Assembly (NCBI GenBank): GCA_016293265.1 | Contig: JAEDEN010000028.1 | Span: 1-22,495, forward strand | Source of the DNA: Oscillospiraceae bacterium | GTDB taxonomy: Bacteria > Bacillota > Clostridia > Oscillospirales > Oscillospiraceae | DNA: 22,495 bases | Reading direction: 5' to 3' | In this document: in pieces, positions 1-7,049 of the stretch | Position numbering within the stretch: the first letter of the stretch is position 1 | Layout of the letters: every line of letters begins with the position of its first letter | The notes under the pieces: generated by a model | The model's input: only the letters and a program-made list of their open reading frames with translations | Database searches by the model: none | Told to the model about the DNA's origin: nothing | Position numbers and translations under genes: made by a program

Positions 1-31
1 GCCTTCGCCGTCCGTTTCCGCTTGCTTTTGA

Positions 32-349
32 TTACAGATTTTTCTTCAGGACCTCCGCAAAGGACTCAAAGCCCATAAGGCCCACCTTGCGGTCGAACTC
101 CTTGCCGTTTTTCAAAAACACCACCGTGGGGATGCTCATCACGCCGAAGCGGCGGGCAAGCTCCGGCTCGGCGTCCACGTCCACCTTGGCCACCAGGACC
201 TTTTCGCCGAATTCCTCTCCCAGCTTTTCCACAACAGGGGCCAGCATCCGGCAGGGGCCGCACCAGGTAGCCCAGAAATCCACCACCGCCAGGGGGGCGG
301 CATCCACAGCGGCGTCAAACTCCGCGGTATTCAAATGCTTTACAGACAT
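32..349 (-). CDS. trxA: Thioredoxin
   Basis: Cytoplasmic thiol-disulfide reductase that keeps protein cysteines reduced and supplies electrons to enzymes such as ribonucleotide reductase (family knowledge). The 105-aa product has the normal thioredoxin length. The redox motif WCGPC is at residues 29-33 (Cys30, Cys33), after the usual VVDFWATW strand, and the cis-proline is at Pro74 in MSIPT. The start ATG is preceded by AAAGGAG about 9 nt upstream. The gene is divergent from rpe across a 184-bp gap with a separate promoter for each gene. Nothing downstream of the stop is visible before the window edge. Identification is secure; paralogous trx copies elsewhere in the genome cannot be excluded, so the symbol could differ. 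Confidence 0.96.
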   Translation of the reverse strand: MSVKHLNTAEFDAAVDAAPLAVVDFWATWCGPCRMLAPVVEKLGEEFGEKVLVAKVDVDAEPELARRFGVMSIPTVVFLKNGKEFDRKVGLMGFESFAEVLKKNL

Positions 350-385
350 CTTCCATGTCTCCTTTCCGTATTTCTATGGTATGGA

Positions 386-394
386 TAGTATATC
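386..394 (-). promoter_or_regulatory. Extended -10 promoter for trxA
   Basis: On the minus strand TATACT is preceded by TGA, giving a TGn extended -10 element. The -35 region 17 bp away is poor (CTATGC). It lies about 40 bp upstream of the trxA start codon. Inferred from sequence only. Confidence 0.5.
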
Positions 395-465
395 ACACTT
401 TGGCAAAAGGCATAGCTGTTTTTGCAACACTTCTCCCGGATGGGGCTCCATTTTTTAAGTCCCGG

Positions 466-494
466 TTGCTTTTCCGCCGGCGGTTTGGTACACT
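466..494 (+). promoter_or_regulatory. Sigma-A promoter of the rpe-recR operon
   Basis: TTGCTT at 466-471 and TACACT at 489-494 are separated by exactly 17 bp. The predicted start is near position 501, leaving a leader of about 33 nt before the rpe ATG. Confidence 0.6.
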
Positions 495-533
495 GGGGCC
501 GAGAGATCAATCTACGAAAAGAGGTCGTTTTTG

Positions 534-1178
534 ATGATTAAAATAGCACCATCCATTCTCTCCGCCGACTTTGCAAACCTGGAGCGGGACATTGGCCGCA
601 TTTCCACCGCCGATTATGTCCACGTGGACGTGATGGACGGCCTGTTCGTGCCCAACATCACCATCGGCATCCCCGTGGTAAAGGCCATCCGCCCCACCAC
701 CCAGCTTCCCCTGGACGTGCATCTGATGATCGTCCGCCCGCTGCGGTATGTGGAAGCCTTCTGCGATGCGGGAGCGGACCTGATCACCATCCACGTGGAG
801 TCCGATACGGAGGAAAACCTCCATGCCGCCATCGACAAAATCCATGCCAAGGGCAAGAAGGCCGGCATCGTCCTCAAGCCCGCCACCCCCGCCGAGGCTG
901 TGCTGCCCTTCCTGGAAAAAGTGGAGCTGATCCTGGTGATGACGGTGGAACCGGGCTTCGGAGGCCAATCCTTCATGGCGGACCAGATGCCCAAGGTATC
1001 CGCCATCCGGGCCCTCATCGACCAGCACAACCCCGGCTGCGAGCTGGAGGTGGACGGCGGCGTGGCCCCCGACACCTGCCGGGCCTGCATCGAGGCGGGC
1101 GCCAACGTATTGGTAGCCGGCAGCGCCGTTTATAAGGCGGCGGACATCCCCGGGCGCATCGCCCAGCTCCGGGGCTGA
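534..1178 (+). CDS. rpe: Ribulose-phosphate 3-epimerase
   Basis: Interconverts D-ribulose 5-phosphate and D-xylulose 5-phosphate in the pentose phosphate pathway, in the cytoplasm. The 214-aa protein is a TIM barrel with family signatures in order: the N-terminal APSILSADF, the metal-binding HVDVMDG (His30, Asp32), DVHLM (His63), the GFGGQ phosphate-loop region, and the metal ligand Asp174 in EVDGGV, followed by the phosphate-binding VAGSAVY. Length is typical. The frame also permits a TTG start at 531, but ATG at 534 sits 9 nt after AAAGAGGT and gives the usual MIKIAPS start, so ATG is preferred. recR follows after 14 bp, so the two form an operon with one promoter and a shared terminator. 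Confidence 0.96.
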   Translation: MIKIAPSILSADFANLERDIGRISTADYVHVDVMDGLFVPNITIGIPVVKAIRPTTQLPLDVHLMIVRPLRYVEAFCDAGADLITIHVESDTEENLHAAIDKIHAKGKKAGIVLKPATPAEAVLPFLEKVELILVMTVEPGFGGQSFMADQMPKVSAIRALIDQHNPGCELEVDGGVAPDTCRACIEAGANVLVAGSAVYKAADIPGRIAQLRG

Positions 1179-1192
1179 GAGGGGAGCGGCCC

Positions 1193-1792
1193 ATGGAATA
1201 CTTTCCCGCGCCCCTTGAAAAACTGGTGGAGCAGTTTGCCCGCCTCCCCGGTATCGGCGGCAAATCCGCCCAGCGCCTGGCCTTCCATGTGCTGGGACTT
1301 CCCATGGAAGAGGCGGAGGAATTTGCAAACGCCATCCTGGATGCAAAACGGAACGTCACCTGCTGCCCGGTGTGCCAGAACTTCACCGCCGGGGGGCTGT
1401 GCCCGGTGTGCGCCTCCCCCAAGCGGGACAGCAAAACCATCTGCGTGGTGGCAAACCCCCGGGACGTAGCTGCCATCGAGCGCAGCCGGGAGTATAACGG
1501 CCGCTACCACGTCCTTCACGGCGTGATCTCCCCCATGAACCACGTGGGGCCCGACGACATTGCCATCCGCCCCCTTTTGGACCGAGTAGCCAAGGAGGAT
1601 GTGGAGGAGGTCATCATGGCCACCAACCCGGACACCGAGGGCGAGGCCACCGCCATGTATATCGCCCGGCTGCTGAAGCCTTTTCAGGTCCGTGTCACCC
1701 GACTTGCCTACGGCATCCCCGTGGGCGGGCACCTGGAGTTTGCCGACGATGCAACACTGATGCGGGCGCTGGAGGGAAGACAGGAGCTGTGA
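1193..1792 (+). CDS. recR: Recombination mediator protein RecR
   Basis: RecR works with RecO/RecF to load RecA on gapped DNA in recombinational repair. The 199-aa product has the expected full length. Visible parts are an N-terminal helix-hairpin-helix (FARLPGIGGKSAQRLAFH, about residues 15-32), a C4 zinc finger (Cys57/58, Cys61, Cys70, Cys73), and a Toprim domain from about residue 82 including the acidic NPDTEGEATAMY stretch, ending with the conserved RLAYGIPVGGHLEFAD segment. AGAGGGGAG lies 6 nt before the ATG. It sits 14 bp after rpe and is followed by a strong terminator, so rpe-recR is probably bicistronic. The usual dnaX-yaaK-recR arrangement is absent here. Confidence 0.96.
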   Translation: MEYFPAPLEKLVEQFARLPGIGGKSAQRLAFHVLGLPMEEAEEFANAILDAKRNVTCCPVCQNFTAGGLCPVCASPKRDSKTICVVANPRDVAAIERSREYNGRYHVLHGVISPMNHVGPDDIAIRPLLDRVAKEDVEEVIMATNPDTEGEATAMYIARLLKPFQVRVTRLAYGIPVGGHLEFADDATLMRALEGRQEL

Positions 1793-1826
1793 GAAACCGC
1801 TTTTGTCCCGCCATATTCAGACAAGG

Positions 1827-1860
1827 AAACCGCAGGCCGTCATGAGCGGCCTGCGGTTTT
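1827..1860 (+). terminator. Rho-independent terminator after rpe-recR
   Basis: Perfect 13-bp stem (1827-1839 with 1847-1859) with a 7-nt loop, GC-rich and ending in TTTT. The arms start AAACCGCAGG and end CCTGCGGTTT. It lies between convergent recR and the lipoprotein gene and may act on both strands, but the T tail is better on the plus strand. Confidence 0.9.
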
Positions 1861-1903
1861 GATACGACTCACAGGGCCTGCTGTCTGCGCCGCCAGCCCG
1901 CTG

Positions 1904-3103
1904 TTACGGTGTGCTGTCAAAATATGCCCGTTCCCAGGAATATCCGCCCCGTGCCTCCAGCTCATCTCGGCTGAGCAGAAAGTGGCCGTTCATGCCGCCC
2001 CGGTCAGCGGTGGGATCGCAGTAGTAGCCCTGGCCCTCCAGCACCACATAATTCCACATATGGTGTTCGCCCTTGGAGATGCCAGAGACGGTGTAATTCT
2101 CGATGCCCGCCATATCCAAAAGCGTCTCCAGCGCCTGGGCATACCCGCCGCAGATGGCAAGGCCGTCCCGCAGGGCGCCCAGGGCCACGGTGGATTCATA
2201 GGGCATATTCTCCCGGTCGGAGTAGTAGCGGAAATCATACCCCACGCTGCTTACAAGATAATGGTAGAGGGCCTGGGCCTTCTCCCGGTCGGTCATATCC
2301 TCCGTGACCACCTGCGCCAGGACCTCTCCCCCCAGCCGGAAGCTCTCATTGATGGCTTCGCTGCATTCCTCCAGGGTCCTGCCCACCGGCGGCGTGGCAA
2401 CGATCTGCGTTCCGTCCCGGCTGAGGGTATATTTGATCCAGCCGTAACCCGCCTGGGAGAGGGCGGCCTGGATGTCATCCACCTCCAGGGTAGGGTCGGT
2501 AATAGCCACATCCAGACTCTCCGTACCGCCGTTCATACTCTGGGCCATGACCCTTGCGTCATGGAGGGAGCCCACCGTATGGCTGCCTGCGGGCAATCCC
2601 CCGTCATAGGCTCCCGTCTTGTAGGGCATATACCGGAAGGTGCACTCCGCCGTGTCCCCGGATACCGACGCCTCCAGATCATATGTGTATTTCAGCTCCG
2701 GGTATTCCTTTAAAACGGCGTAATAGATATTTTTCAAGTCGTTTTCCGGGCCGAATTGCCAGGTCATGCCGGATACGTCCAGCCGTACCTGCTCCTCCAG
2801 CGCCGTCATGGCCGATGCGAAGCGGAGGAAAACGCCCTCTCTGTCCAGCGGCTCCTCCGGGACGCCTTCCTCCGTATCCGGAGGAGCTTCGGGAGCTTCC
2901 CCGTCCTTCGGCCCCTCCTCCCGGTCCGGCACTTCCACGGTGTCAGAAGAGGCGGCCCCTCCGTCAGGGGACTGGGCGGGGAGTTCCGCCTCCTTTGCCG
3001 GCACCTCTCCATCCTTGGGCGGGACGGGGTCCGGCGCGCCCCCGCAGGCACTGAGAAAAAGAAGCACAAGGGCAATCAGACAGGGTATCAATTGTTTTTT
3101 CAT
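1904..3103 (-). CDS. Transglutaminase-like domain lipoprotein
   Basis: A 399-aa predicted extracytoplasmic lipoprotein. The N-terminus has a charged start, a hydrophobic core and the lipobox LSAC (lipidated Cys at about residue 20). Residues 23-95 form a Pro/Glu/Asp-rich linker of low complexity. The C-terminal third is a transglutaminase-like (papain-fold) domain with a visible catalytic triad: Cys318 in AICGGYAQ, His348 in HHMWN and Asp363 in YYCDPTADR. Such bacterial domains act as proteases, amidases or cross-linkers at the cell surface; the substrate is unknown. GGGGAGGAA precedes the ATG. It is divergent from a TetR gene, has a consensus promoter, and a palindrome covers its predicted transcription start. 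Domain assignment is confident, function is not. Confidence 0.85.
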   Translation of the reverse strand: MKKQLIPCLIALVLLFLSACGGAPDPVPPKDGEVPAKEAELPAQSPDGGAASSDTVEVPDREEGPKDGEAPEAPPDTEEGVPEEPLDREGVFLRFASAMTALEEQVRLDVSGMTWQFGPENDLKNIYYAVLKEYPELKYTYDLEASVSGDTAECTFRYMPYKTGAYDGGLPAGSHTVGSLHDARVMAQSMNGGTESLDVAITDPTLEVDDIQAALSQAGYGWIKYTLSRDGTQIVATPPVGRTLEECSEAINESFRLGGEVLAQVVTEDMTDREKAQALYHYLVSSVGYDFRYYSDRENMPYESTVALGALRDGLAICGGYAQALETLLDMAGIENYTVSGISKGEHHMWNYVVLEGQGYYCDPTADRGGMNGHFLLSRDELEARGGYSWERAYFDSTP

Positions 3104-3125
3104 ATGCGATTCCTCCCCGCTTCAT

Positions 3126-3147
3126 AAACAGACCATTGAGTCTGTTT
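3126..3147. promoter_or_regulatory. Palindromic operator candidate (TetR site)
   Basis: Inverted repeat with perfect 8-bp arms, AAACAGAC and GTCTGTTT, around a 6-bp centre, in the gap between the divergent lipoprotein and tetR genes. It overlaps the predicted +1 (about 3144) and early leader of the lipoprotein gene. This position and symmetry fit repression by the adjacent TetR-family protein (inference). Confidence 0.6.
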
Positions 3148-3150
3148 TGT

Positions 3151-3179
3151 ATCATAGCACAGGCCGGCCACCCAGTCAA
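3151..3179 (-). promoter_or_regulatory. Sigma-A promoter of the lipoprotein gene
   Basis: On the minus strand TTGACT (3174-3179) and TATGAT (3151-3156) are separated by exactly 17 bp, a near-consensus promoter. The start would fall near 3144, inside the palindrome. Confidence 0.75.
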
Positions 3180-3185
3180 TCAAAG

Positions 3186-3214
3186 TGGACTTCCGGGAAA
3201 GAATTTGATATACT
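3186..3214 (+). promoter_or_regulatory. Sigma-A promoter of the TetR gene
   Basis: TGGACT (3186-3191) and TATACT (3209-3214) with a 17-bp spacer. The start would be near 3221, giving a short leader of about 17 nt. Its -35 is back to back with the -35 of the divergent lipoprotein promoter. Confidence 0.5.
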
Positions 3215-3237
3215 GGCTGATGGAAGGGGAGAACGCT

Positions 3238-3834
3238 ATGAAGCAGGAAGAAAAAAACAAAAAGAGCAGAGAGCATATTTTGTCCCATGCCTTTGCGGAA
3301 TTTGCCGCCCAGGGATATTTGGGGGCCTCCGTCAACGCCATCTGCGCCGGGGGACAGATCTCCAAGGGGCTTTTATACCATTATTATGCGGATAAGGACA
3401 CGCTGTACCTATGCTGCGTGGACCGGTGCTTCCGGGAACTTACGGCCTGGCTTTCCAGCCATCTGGAGGTGGAAACGGTGACGCCGGACCAGTATTTTGA
3501 CGTCCGGCTTGCCTTCTTCCGGGAAAACCCCCTCCACCAGCGCCTGTTCTGCGACACAGTGGTGAACCCGCAGCCCCATCTGAGGGAGCAGCTCCACGCC
3601 TGCCGGGCTTCCTTTGACGCCCTGAACGAGACTATGCTCACCGCCATTTTGGAAAAGGAGACCCTGGCGGAGGGCGTGAGCAAACAGGACGCCATCTGGG
3701 AACTGCGCTTATTTGAGGATTTTGTCAATACCTGTTTGAAAAACGCAGGGCAGGAAACCCTTCAGATGGAAGAGCACAACCGGCTGTGCCGCCAGGCCCT
3801 TCACACCATGCTCTACGGGCTGATCGCCCACTGA
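3238..3834 (+). CDS. TetR/AcrR family transcriptional regulator
   Basis: A 198-aa cytoplasmic DNA-binding regulator. The N-terminal region has the TetR pattern: helix 1 HILSHAFAEFAAQGY, then ASVNAICAGGQISKGLLYHYYADKDTLY, with the helix-turn-helix at about residues 31-51. The C-terminal part (about 60-198) is the variable ligand/dimer domain and gives no ligand clue. The frame stays open back to 3136, but ATG at 3238 has GAAGGGGAG 6-7 nt upstream and gives the normal family start, whereas the longer form would include promoter sequence. It is divergent from the lipoprotein gene, with two promoters and a palindrome between them, so local control is likely. A terminator follows. No linked efflux gene is adjacent, which is less usual for the family. 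Confidence 0.88.
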   Translation: MKQEEKNKKSREHILSHAFAEFAAQGYLGASVNAICAGGQISKGLLYHYYADKDTLYLCCVDRCFRELTAWLSSHLEVETVTPDQYFDVRLAFFRENPLHQRLFCDTVVNPQPHLREQLHACRASFDALNETMLTAILEKETLAEGVSKQDAIWELRLFEDFVNTCLKNAGQETLQMEEHNRLCRQALHTMLYGLIAH

Positions 3835-3905
3835 CCCGCCGCCCCACCCTTTCTTCCGTTCTTTGAAAAGGACGGATTCCATTTCCGAGGGCGCTGTGTA
3901 TAGGT

Positions 3906-3950
3906 AACCGCTCCCGTCCCGGGCCTTCCGGGGCAGGAGCGGTTGTTTAT
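3906..3950 (+). terminator. Terminator after the TetR gene
   Basis: Long hairpin: AACCGCTCC (3906-3914) pairs with GGAGCGGTT (3936-3944), with an inner CCCGG/CCGGG stem, followed by the T-rich GTTTATTAT. Confidence 0.75.
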
Positions 3951-4009
3951 TATCCATAGGTAGTTTCCTTTTGAATTTCCCCGGCGCAAAGCAAACGCGG
4001 AGGGCAACT

Positions 4010-4228
4010 ATGCGGATTGTCCGGCCCGGCCGCGCTGCGCCCACCGGCGCCGCCGCGCTCCGTTTCGACTGCCCGGATGGCGCCCAGAGCATGGAAATGC
4101 TCAAAAAGATCCAGGTGGAGAGTGTGGAGAAGGCCCTGGAGGCATATACCGGCCTCACGCCGGAGCATCCCCTCTTCGGCCGAATTCTGGACGTCTGCCG
4201 CACGCTGGCTGTTGCGGCGAAGAACTGA
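4010..4228 (+). CDS. Possible small protein of unknown function
   Basis: A 72-codon frame. I do not recognise a family. ATG at 4010 has GGAGGG 5 nt upstream, better than the TTG at 3971. The first 27 residues are Arg/Pro/Ala-rich and look poorly protein-like. Residues 28-72 look like a soluble helical segment (MEMLKKIQVESVEKALEAY, then TPEHPLFGRILDVCRTLAVAAKN). It lies between the tetR terminator and another hairpin at 4299-4333, which fits an independent short transcript, but no clear promoter was seen. It could also be chance reading in a GC-rich gap. Confidence 0.35.
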   Translation: MRIVRPGRAAPTGAAALRFDCPDGAQSMEMLKKIQVESVEKALEAYTGLTPEHPLFGRILDVCRTLAVAAKN

Positions 4229-4298
4229 ACCGGCTCCTTTTCCGGGACGCACAGCATCTGAAGCTCATCTCTGCGTCTCCCGGCAATCCAAATCCCGT

Positions 4299-4336
4299 AA
4301 AGAGGCTCCATCCGGTATGGATGGAGCCTCTTTGTC
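4299..4336 (+). terminator. 15-bp-stem hairpin downstream of the small ORF
   Basis: Perfect 15-bp stem (4299-4313 with 4319-4333, AAAGAGGCTCC and GGAGCCTCTTT) with a 5-nt loop. The T run is short (TTTGTCTGT). Probably a terminator for transcription from the left. Confidence 0.65.
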
Positions 4337-4420
4337 TGTGTCTGTCTCAGGATCTGTCTCAGGGGGCCGAGAGACTGCTGTCCCGGGCCTTGCACGCGGC
4401 CGCCCACATGGGCATACATG

Positions 4421-4455
4421 TAAAAATAAACAGTCACCGTAAAACCGGTGACTGT
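4421..4455 (-). terminator. Terminator of the 4485-4811 gene
   Basis: On the minus strand a 10-bp stem (ACAGTCACCG with CGGTGACTGT, 4430-4439/4446-4455) is followed by TTATTTTTA, a classic Rho-independent terminator about 30 bp after the stop codon. Confidence 0.85.
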
Positions 4456-4484
4456 CCGATCAACTGAAATGGATCGTTGACCTG

Positions 4485-4811
4485 TTATAATCCATAATGA
4501 ATCACAAATTTATCCTGCTGTTTTGCCTCCATGAGCAGTTCTCTAAGCGGAGCAAGCTCTTCCGTATCGCCCATGGCGCCTATCATACCGTCCATCGCCT
4601 CAGGAGGAATCAACGTAACGCCGCAATAAGCAAGTCCCTTTCCTGTTCTATCTACGGTATGCCAATACATTTCTGTGTCAAGCTTCCGGTTCATCGGTTC
4701 AATCAAGTCATCATCCACCGAAATACAACCGTATTTCTCCGGTGCATATACATCATAACGGACCCCCGGCTTCGGCGTTTCCTGCAGAATTCCAAACTCA
4801 TGCTTCGCCAT
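4485..4811 (-). CDS. Conserved-looking small hypothetical protein
   Basis: A 108-aa, acidic, soluble protein of no assigned function. It has no signal peptide or membrane segment. Visible features are an N-terminal MAKHEFGI, a YDVYAPEKYGCISVDDD stretch, a central WHTVDRTGKGLAYCGVTLIPPEAM, and a helical C-terminus (ELAPLRELLMEAKQQ) ending KFVIHYGL. From memory similar small proteins occur in Firmicutes, but I cannot name a family. The frame extends upstream to 4868; the ATG at 4811 is chosen because AGAGG lies 9 nt before it, whereas the ATG three codons earlier directly abuts that site. It has its own terminator. A short GCGGT/ACCGC inverted repeat lies about 50 bp upstream and may be regulatory. 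Confidence 0.75.
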   Translation of the reverse strand: MAKHEFGILQETPKPGVRYDVYAPEKYGCISVDDDLIEPMNRKLDTEMYWHTVDRTGKGLAYCGVTLIPPEAMDGMIGAMGDTEELAPLRELLMEAKQQDKFVIHYGL

Positions 4812-4988
4812 GATATACATCCTCTTCCCGGATTCCAATGAATCCATCCTATTTTGCCATGCGGTCAAACCGCTCTCAATGGAGGTTCCAACCGACGGAG
4901 TCAGTTCCGGCAGTACTTATCTGAAAAGGGGAACAATGGATTTTCAGGACAGGCCGCAGGGCGGCAGCCTCTCCCATAAGATCCGATT

Positions 4989-6332
4989 CTATTTCTCCCA
5001 GAAGAACAGGCGTTTCCGCCGAAACAGGTAATAGAGCATACCCGCCACGTCCGCCAGGAACCAGCCGATGGGCACAGACCACCAGATCCCCACCACGCCG
5101 ACAGCCGGTATGGAGGAAAGGGCGTAAGCAAGGGCCACACGGGTAGCCAGAGAGATCACCGTGAGCACCACGGACATCCCCGGCCGCCCCAGCGCCCGAT
5201 ACAGGCCGTACAGCAGGAACAGACACCCGATCCCGCAGTAAAAGGCCCCCTCGATCCGCAGATAGCGGACCCCTTCCGAAATGATCTCCATTTCTCCCGC
5301 TTCCACAAACAGCCCCATGAGAGGGCGGGCAAAGATCCACACCGCCGTGGAGATCACAATGCAAAAGAGCAGTGCCGCCCGCACCGCGCCCTTCAGTCCG
5401 GTGAGAATGCGCTCCTCTTGCTTTGCACCGTAATTCTGTGCGATAAAGGTGGAAAAAGCGTTGCCGAAATCCTGGACCGGCATATAGGCAAGGGCGTCGA
5501 TCTTCACCGCCGCCGCAAAGGCCGCCATAACAGTGGGGCCGAAGCTGTTGACCAGTCCCTGTACCATGAGGATGCCCAGATTCATGACAGACTGCTGCAC
5601 ACAGGTCAGGATGGAAAAGCCGGCAATCTCCCGGACGCGGCTCCAGCGGACGCGGAAGCGGCCCTGTGTGGGGCAAAGCCAGGGATACCTCATCAGCGTG
5701 TAGGCCCCAATTCCCAGCCCGGAAACATATTGGGCGGTAACTGTCGCCTCAGCCGCCCCAGCGACGCCCCGTTCCAGTCCCAGTACGAACCACAGGTCCA
5801 GTGCGATATTCAAGACTGCGGAGATCGCCAGAAATACCAGCGGCACAACGGAATTCCCCACCGCCCGCAGGAATGAGGCAAAATAATTGTACAGAAAGGT
5901 GGCGGCAATTCCGCAGAAGATAACGGCCAGGTATTCCCGCATCATGCCCCACACCTCTTCCGGCACCCGCAGAAAGGCCCTGAGCCAATCCAGGCAGGCA
6001 AAGGCGGTTCCGTTGAGCAGCAGCGCCAGCACAGCAATCAGCGCAAAGGAAGCGTAGACGCCTTCCCGCAGGCCCTTTTCATCCCGCTGGCCAAAGCGAA
6101 TGGAAAACACCGCCCCGCTGCCCATGCACAGCCCCAGTAGGATGGAAGTCAAAAAGGTCATCAGGGAAAAGGAGGAGCCAACGGCGGCCAAGGCGTTTTT
6201 GCCAAGGTACTGGCCGACGATCAGGGTGTCCGCCACATTATAGCACTGCTGCAGCAGGTCCCCCAGAATCATGGGGACGGCAAAGCACAGCATCGAACCC
6301 ATGACCGCCCCCTTGGTCAAATCTCTGTTCAT
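4989..6332 (-). CDS. MATE family efflux transporter
   Basis: A 447-aa inner-membrane exporter of the multidrug and toxic compound extrusion family, which uses an Na+ or H+ gradient to expel cationic or organic compounds. The start (MNRDLTKGAVMGSMLCFAVPMILGDL) and the following QQCYNVADTLIVGQYLGKNALAAVG are the characteristic first helix and NorM/DinF-type signature. The protein is hydrophobic throughout, consistent with 12 helices in two similar halves; the second half begins at about the QQSVMNLGILMVQGLVNSFG region. Length is typical. The ATG is preceded by a GAAGGA-type site. It is divergent from an Lrp/AsnC regulator and has its own consensus promoter, so the Lrp protein probably controls it. 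The substrate is unknown. Confidence 0.93.
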   Translation of the reverse strand: MNRDLTKGAVMGSMLCFAVPMILGDLLQQCYNVADTLIVGQYLGKNALAAVGSSFSLMTFLTSILLGLCMGSGAVFSIRFGQRDEKGLREGVYASFALIAVLALLLNGTAFACLDWLRAFLRVPEEVWGMMREYLAVIFCGIAATFLYNYFASFLRAVGNSVVPLVFLAISAVLNIALDLWFVLGLERGVAGAAEATVTAQYVSGLGIGAYTLMRYPWLCPTQGRFRVRWSRVREIAGFSILTCVQQSVMNLGILMVQGLVNSFGPTVMAAFAAAVKIDALAYMPVQDFGNAFSTFIAQNYGAKQEERILTGLKGAVRAALLFCIVISTAVWIFARPLMGLFVEAGEMEIISEGVRYLRIEGAFYCGIGCLFLLYGLYRALGRPGMSVVLTVISLATRVALAYALSSIPAVGVVGIWWSVPIGWFLADVAGMLYYLFRRKRLFFWEK

Positions 6333-6376
6333 CTTCCATCCTTCTAACCGAAAGTTTTCTCTTACGTTTTGAAACT

Positions 6377-6405
6377 ATTATATCCTTGTGTCCGCCGTTC
6401 GTCAA
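6377..6405 (-). promoter_or_regulatory. Sigma-A promoter of the MATE gene
   Basis: Minus-strand TTGACG (6400-6405) and TATAAT (6377-6382) with a 17-bp spacer. The -10 is perfect consensus. Start predicted near 6370, about 38 nt before the ATG. Confidence 0.8.
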
Positions 6406-6412
6406 TCTTATA

Positions 6413-6441
6413 TTTACAAAATGCACAGCAGCTTTTATAAT
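6413..6441 (+). promoter_or_regulatory. Sigma-A promoter of the Lrp/AsnC gene
   Basis: TTTACA (6413-6418) and TATAAT (6436-6441) with a 17-bp spacer. It lies back to back with the MATE promoter, with the two -35 boxes only 7 bp apart, so one bound regulator could affect both. Confidence 0.8.
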
Positions 6442-6484
6442 GATGGAAAACGTTCGCAGTGATACAAAAAGAGGTGACCACACG

Positions 6485-6943
6485 ATGTTTCTTGAGGGAT
6501 TGGACAGGCTGGATCAGGAGATCATTCGGCTTTTGATTGAAAACGCCCGGATCTCCTACTCCGACATCGGCCAAAAGATCGGCATCTCCCGGGTTGCGGT
6601 CAAGGCGCGCATTCAGGCGCTGGAGAAGCGGGGCGTCATTGAAGAGTACACCACCATCATCAATCCGCAGAAGATCAGCGGTGCCGTGTCCTGCTATTTT
6701 GAAATCGAGACTTCGCCGGATACCCTGGCCCAGGTGGCGGAGATCCTTCGCCGGAATGAGACCATCACTCAGGTCTACCGTGTAACCGGGAAAAACAAGC
6801 TGCATGTCCATGCGGTGGCGGCCTCCAGCGAGGAAATGGAGGAGCTGATCCGCACGGTCATTGACCCGCTGCCCGGCGTGGTCAGCTGCAGCTGCAATAT
6901 CATTCTGTCACGAATCAAGGACATCAAGGGCCTGCGCTTGTAA
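6485..6943 (+). CDS. Lrp/AsnC family transcriptional regulator
   Basis: A 152-aa regulator of the feast/famine family, which binds DNA as dimers or octamers and often senses amino acids. The N-terminal winged helix is clear: LDRLDQEIIRLLIENARISYSDIGQKIGISRVAVKARIQALEKRGVI (about residues 5-52, with the recognition helix near 35-46). The C-terminal RAM/AsnC effector-binding domain spans about 62-150. ATG at 6485 has GAGGTGA 7 nt upstream; the frame is open to 6386 but that would run through the promoter. It is divergent from the MATE exporter, a common regulator-transporter arrangement, and probably controls it and itself. Only a weak hairpin follows. Confidence 0.92.
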   Translation: MFLEGLDRLDQEIIRLLIENARISYSDIGQKIGISRVAVKARIQALEKRGVIEEYTTIINPQKISGAVSCYFEIETSPDTLAQVAEILRRNETITQVYRVTGKNKLHVHAVAASSEEMEELIRTVIDPLPGVVSCSCNIILSRIKDIKGLRL

Positions 6944-6956
6944 ATAAAGGGCTGTT

Positions 6957-6977
6957 CCTGGCATATGGCTTGCCAGG
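6957..6977 (+). terminator. Weak hairpin after the Lrp gene
   Basis: A 7-bp perfect stem (CCTGGCA with TGCCAGG) and 7-nt loop starting 13 nt after the stop codon. There is no T run, so termination here would be weak. Confidence 0.3.
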
Positions 6978-7017
6978 GCGGCTTAAAGAGATCTTCACAT
7001 CTTTTCCCTGCGGGCTG

Positions 7018-7026
7018 TGCTATACT
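7018..7026 (+). promoter_or_regulatory. Extended -10 promoter for the chimeric regulator gene
   Basis: TGC followed by TATACT, a TGn extended -10, 24 bp before the ATG at 7050. The -35 region (CATCTT) is poor, as at promoters that need an activator such as an OmpR-type regulator. Confidence 0.45.
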
Positions 7027-7049
7027 GTCAGAAATGAGGAGGGGTCCAT

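Noticed and set aside
507..1346. 279-codon minus-strand frame antisense to rpe and recR
   Set aside because: Rpe and RecR motifs on the plus strand are unmistakable; this frame overlaps both.
1859..2713. 284-codon plus-strand frame antisense to the lipoprotein gene
   Set aside because: Begins inside the rpe-recR terminator and lacks a protein-like pattern, whereas the minus-strand frame has a signal peptide and catalytic triad.
3136..3237. Longer TetR start at 3136
   Set aside because: It would place the palindrome and promoter within the coding region; the ATG at 3238 has a strong ribosome site and a normal family N-terminus.
3971..4009. TTG start for the small ORF, 13 codons upstream
   Set aside because: No ribosome site ahead; ATG at 4010 has GGAGGG.
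4950..4975. GCCGC/GCGGC mini-hairpin after the MATE stop codon as a terminator
   Set aside because: Only 5 bp of stem with no T run; too weak to call.
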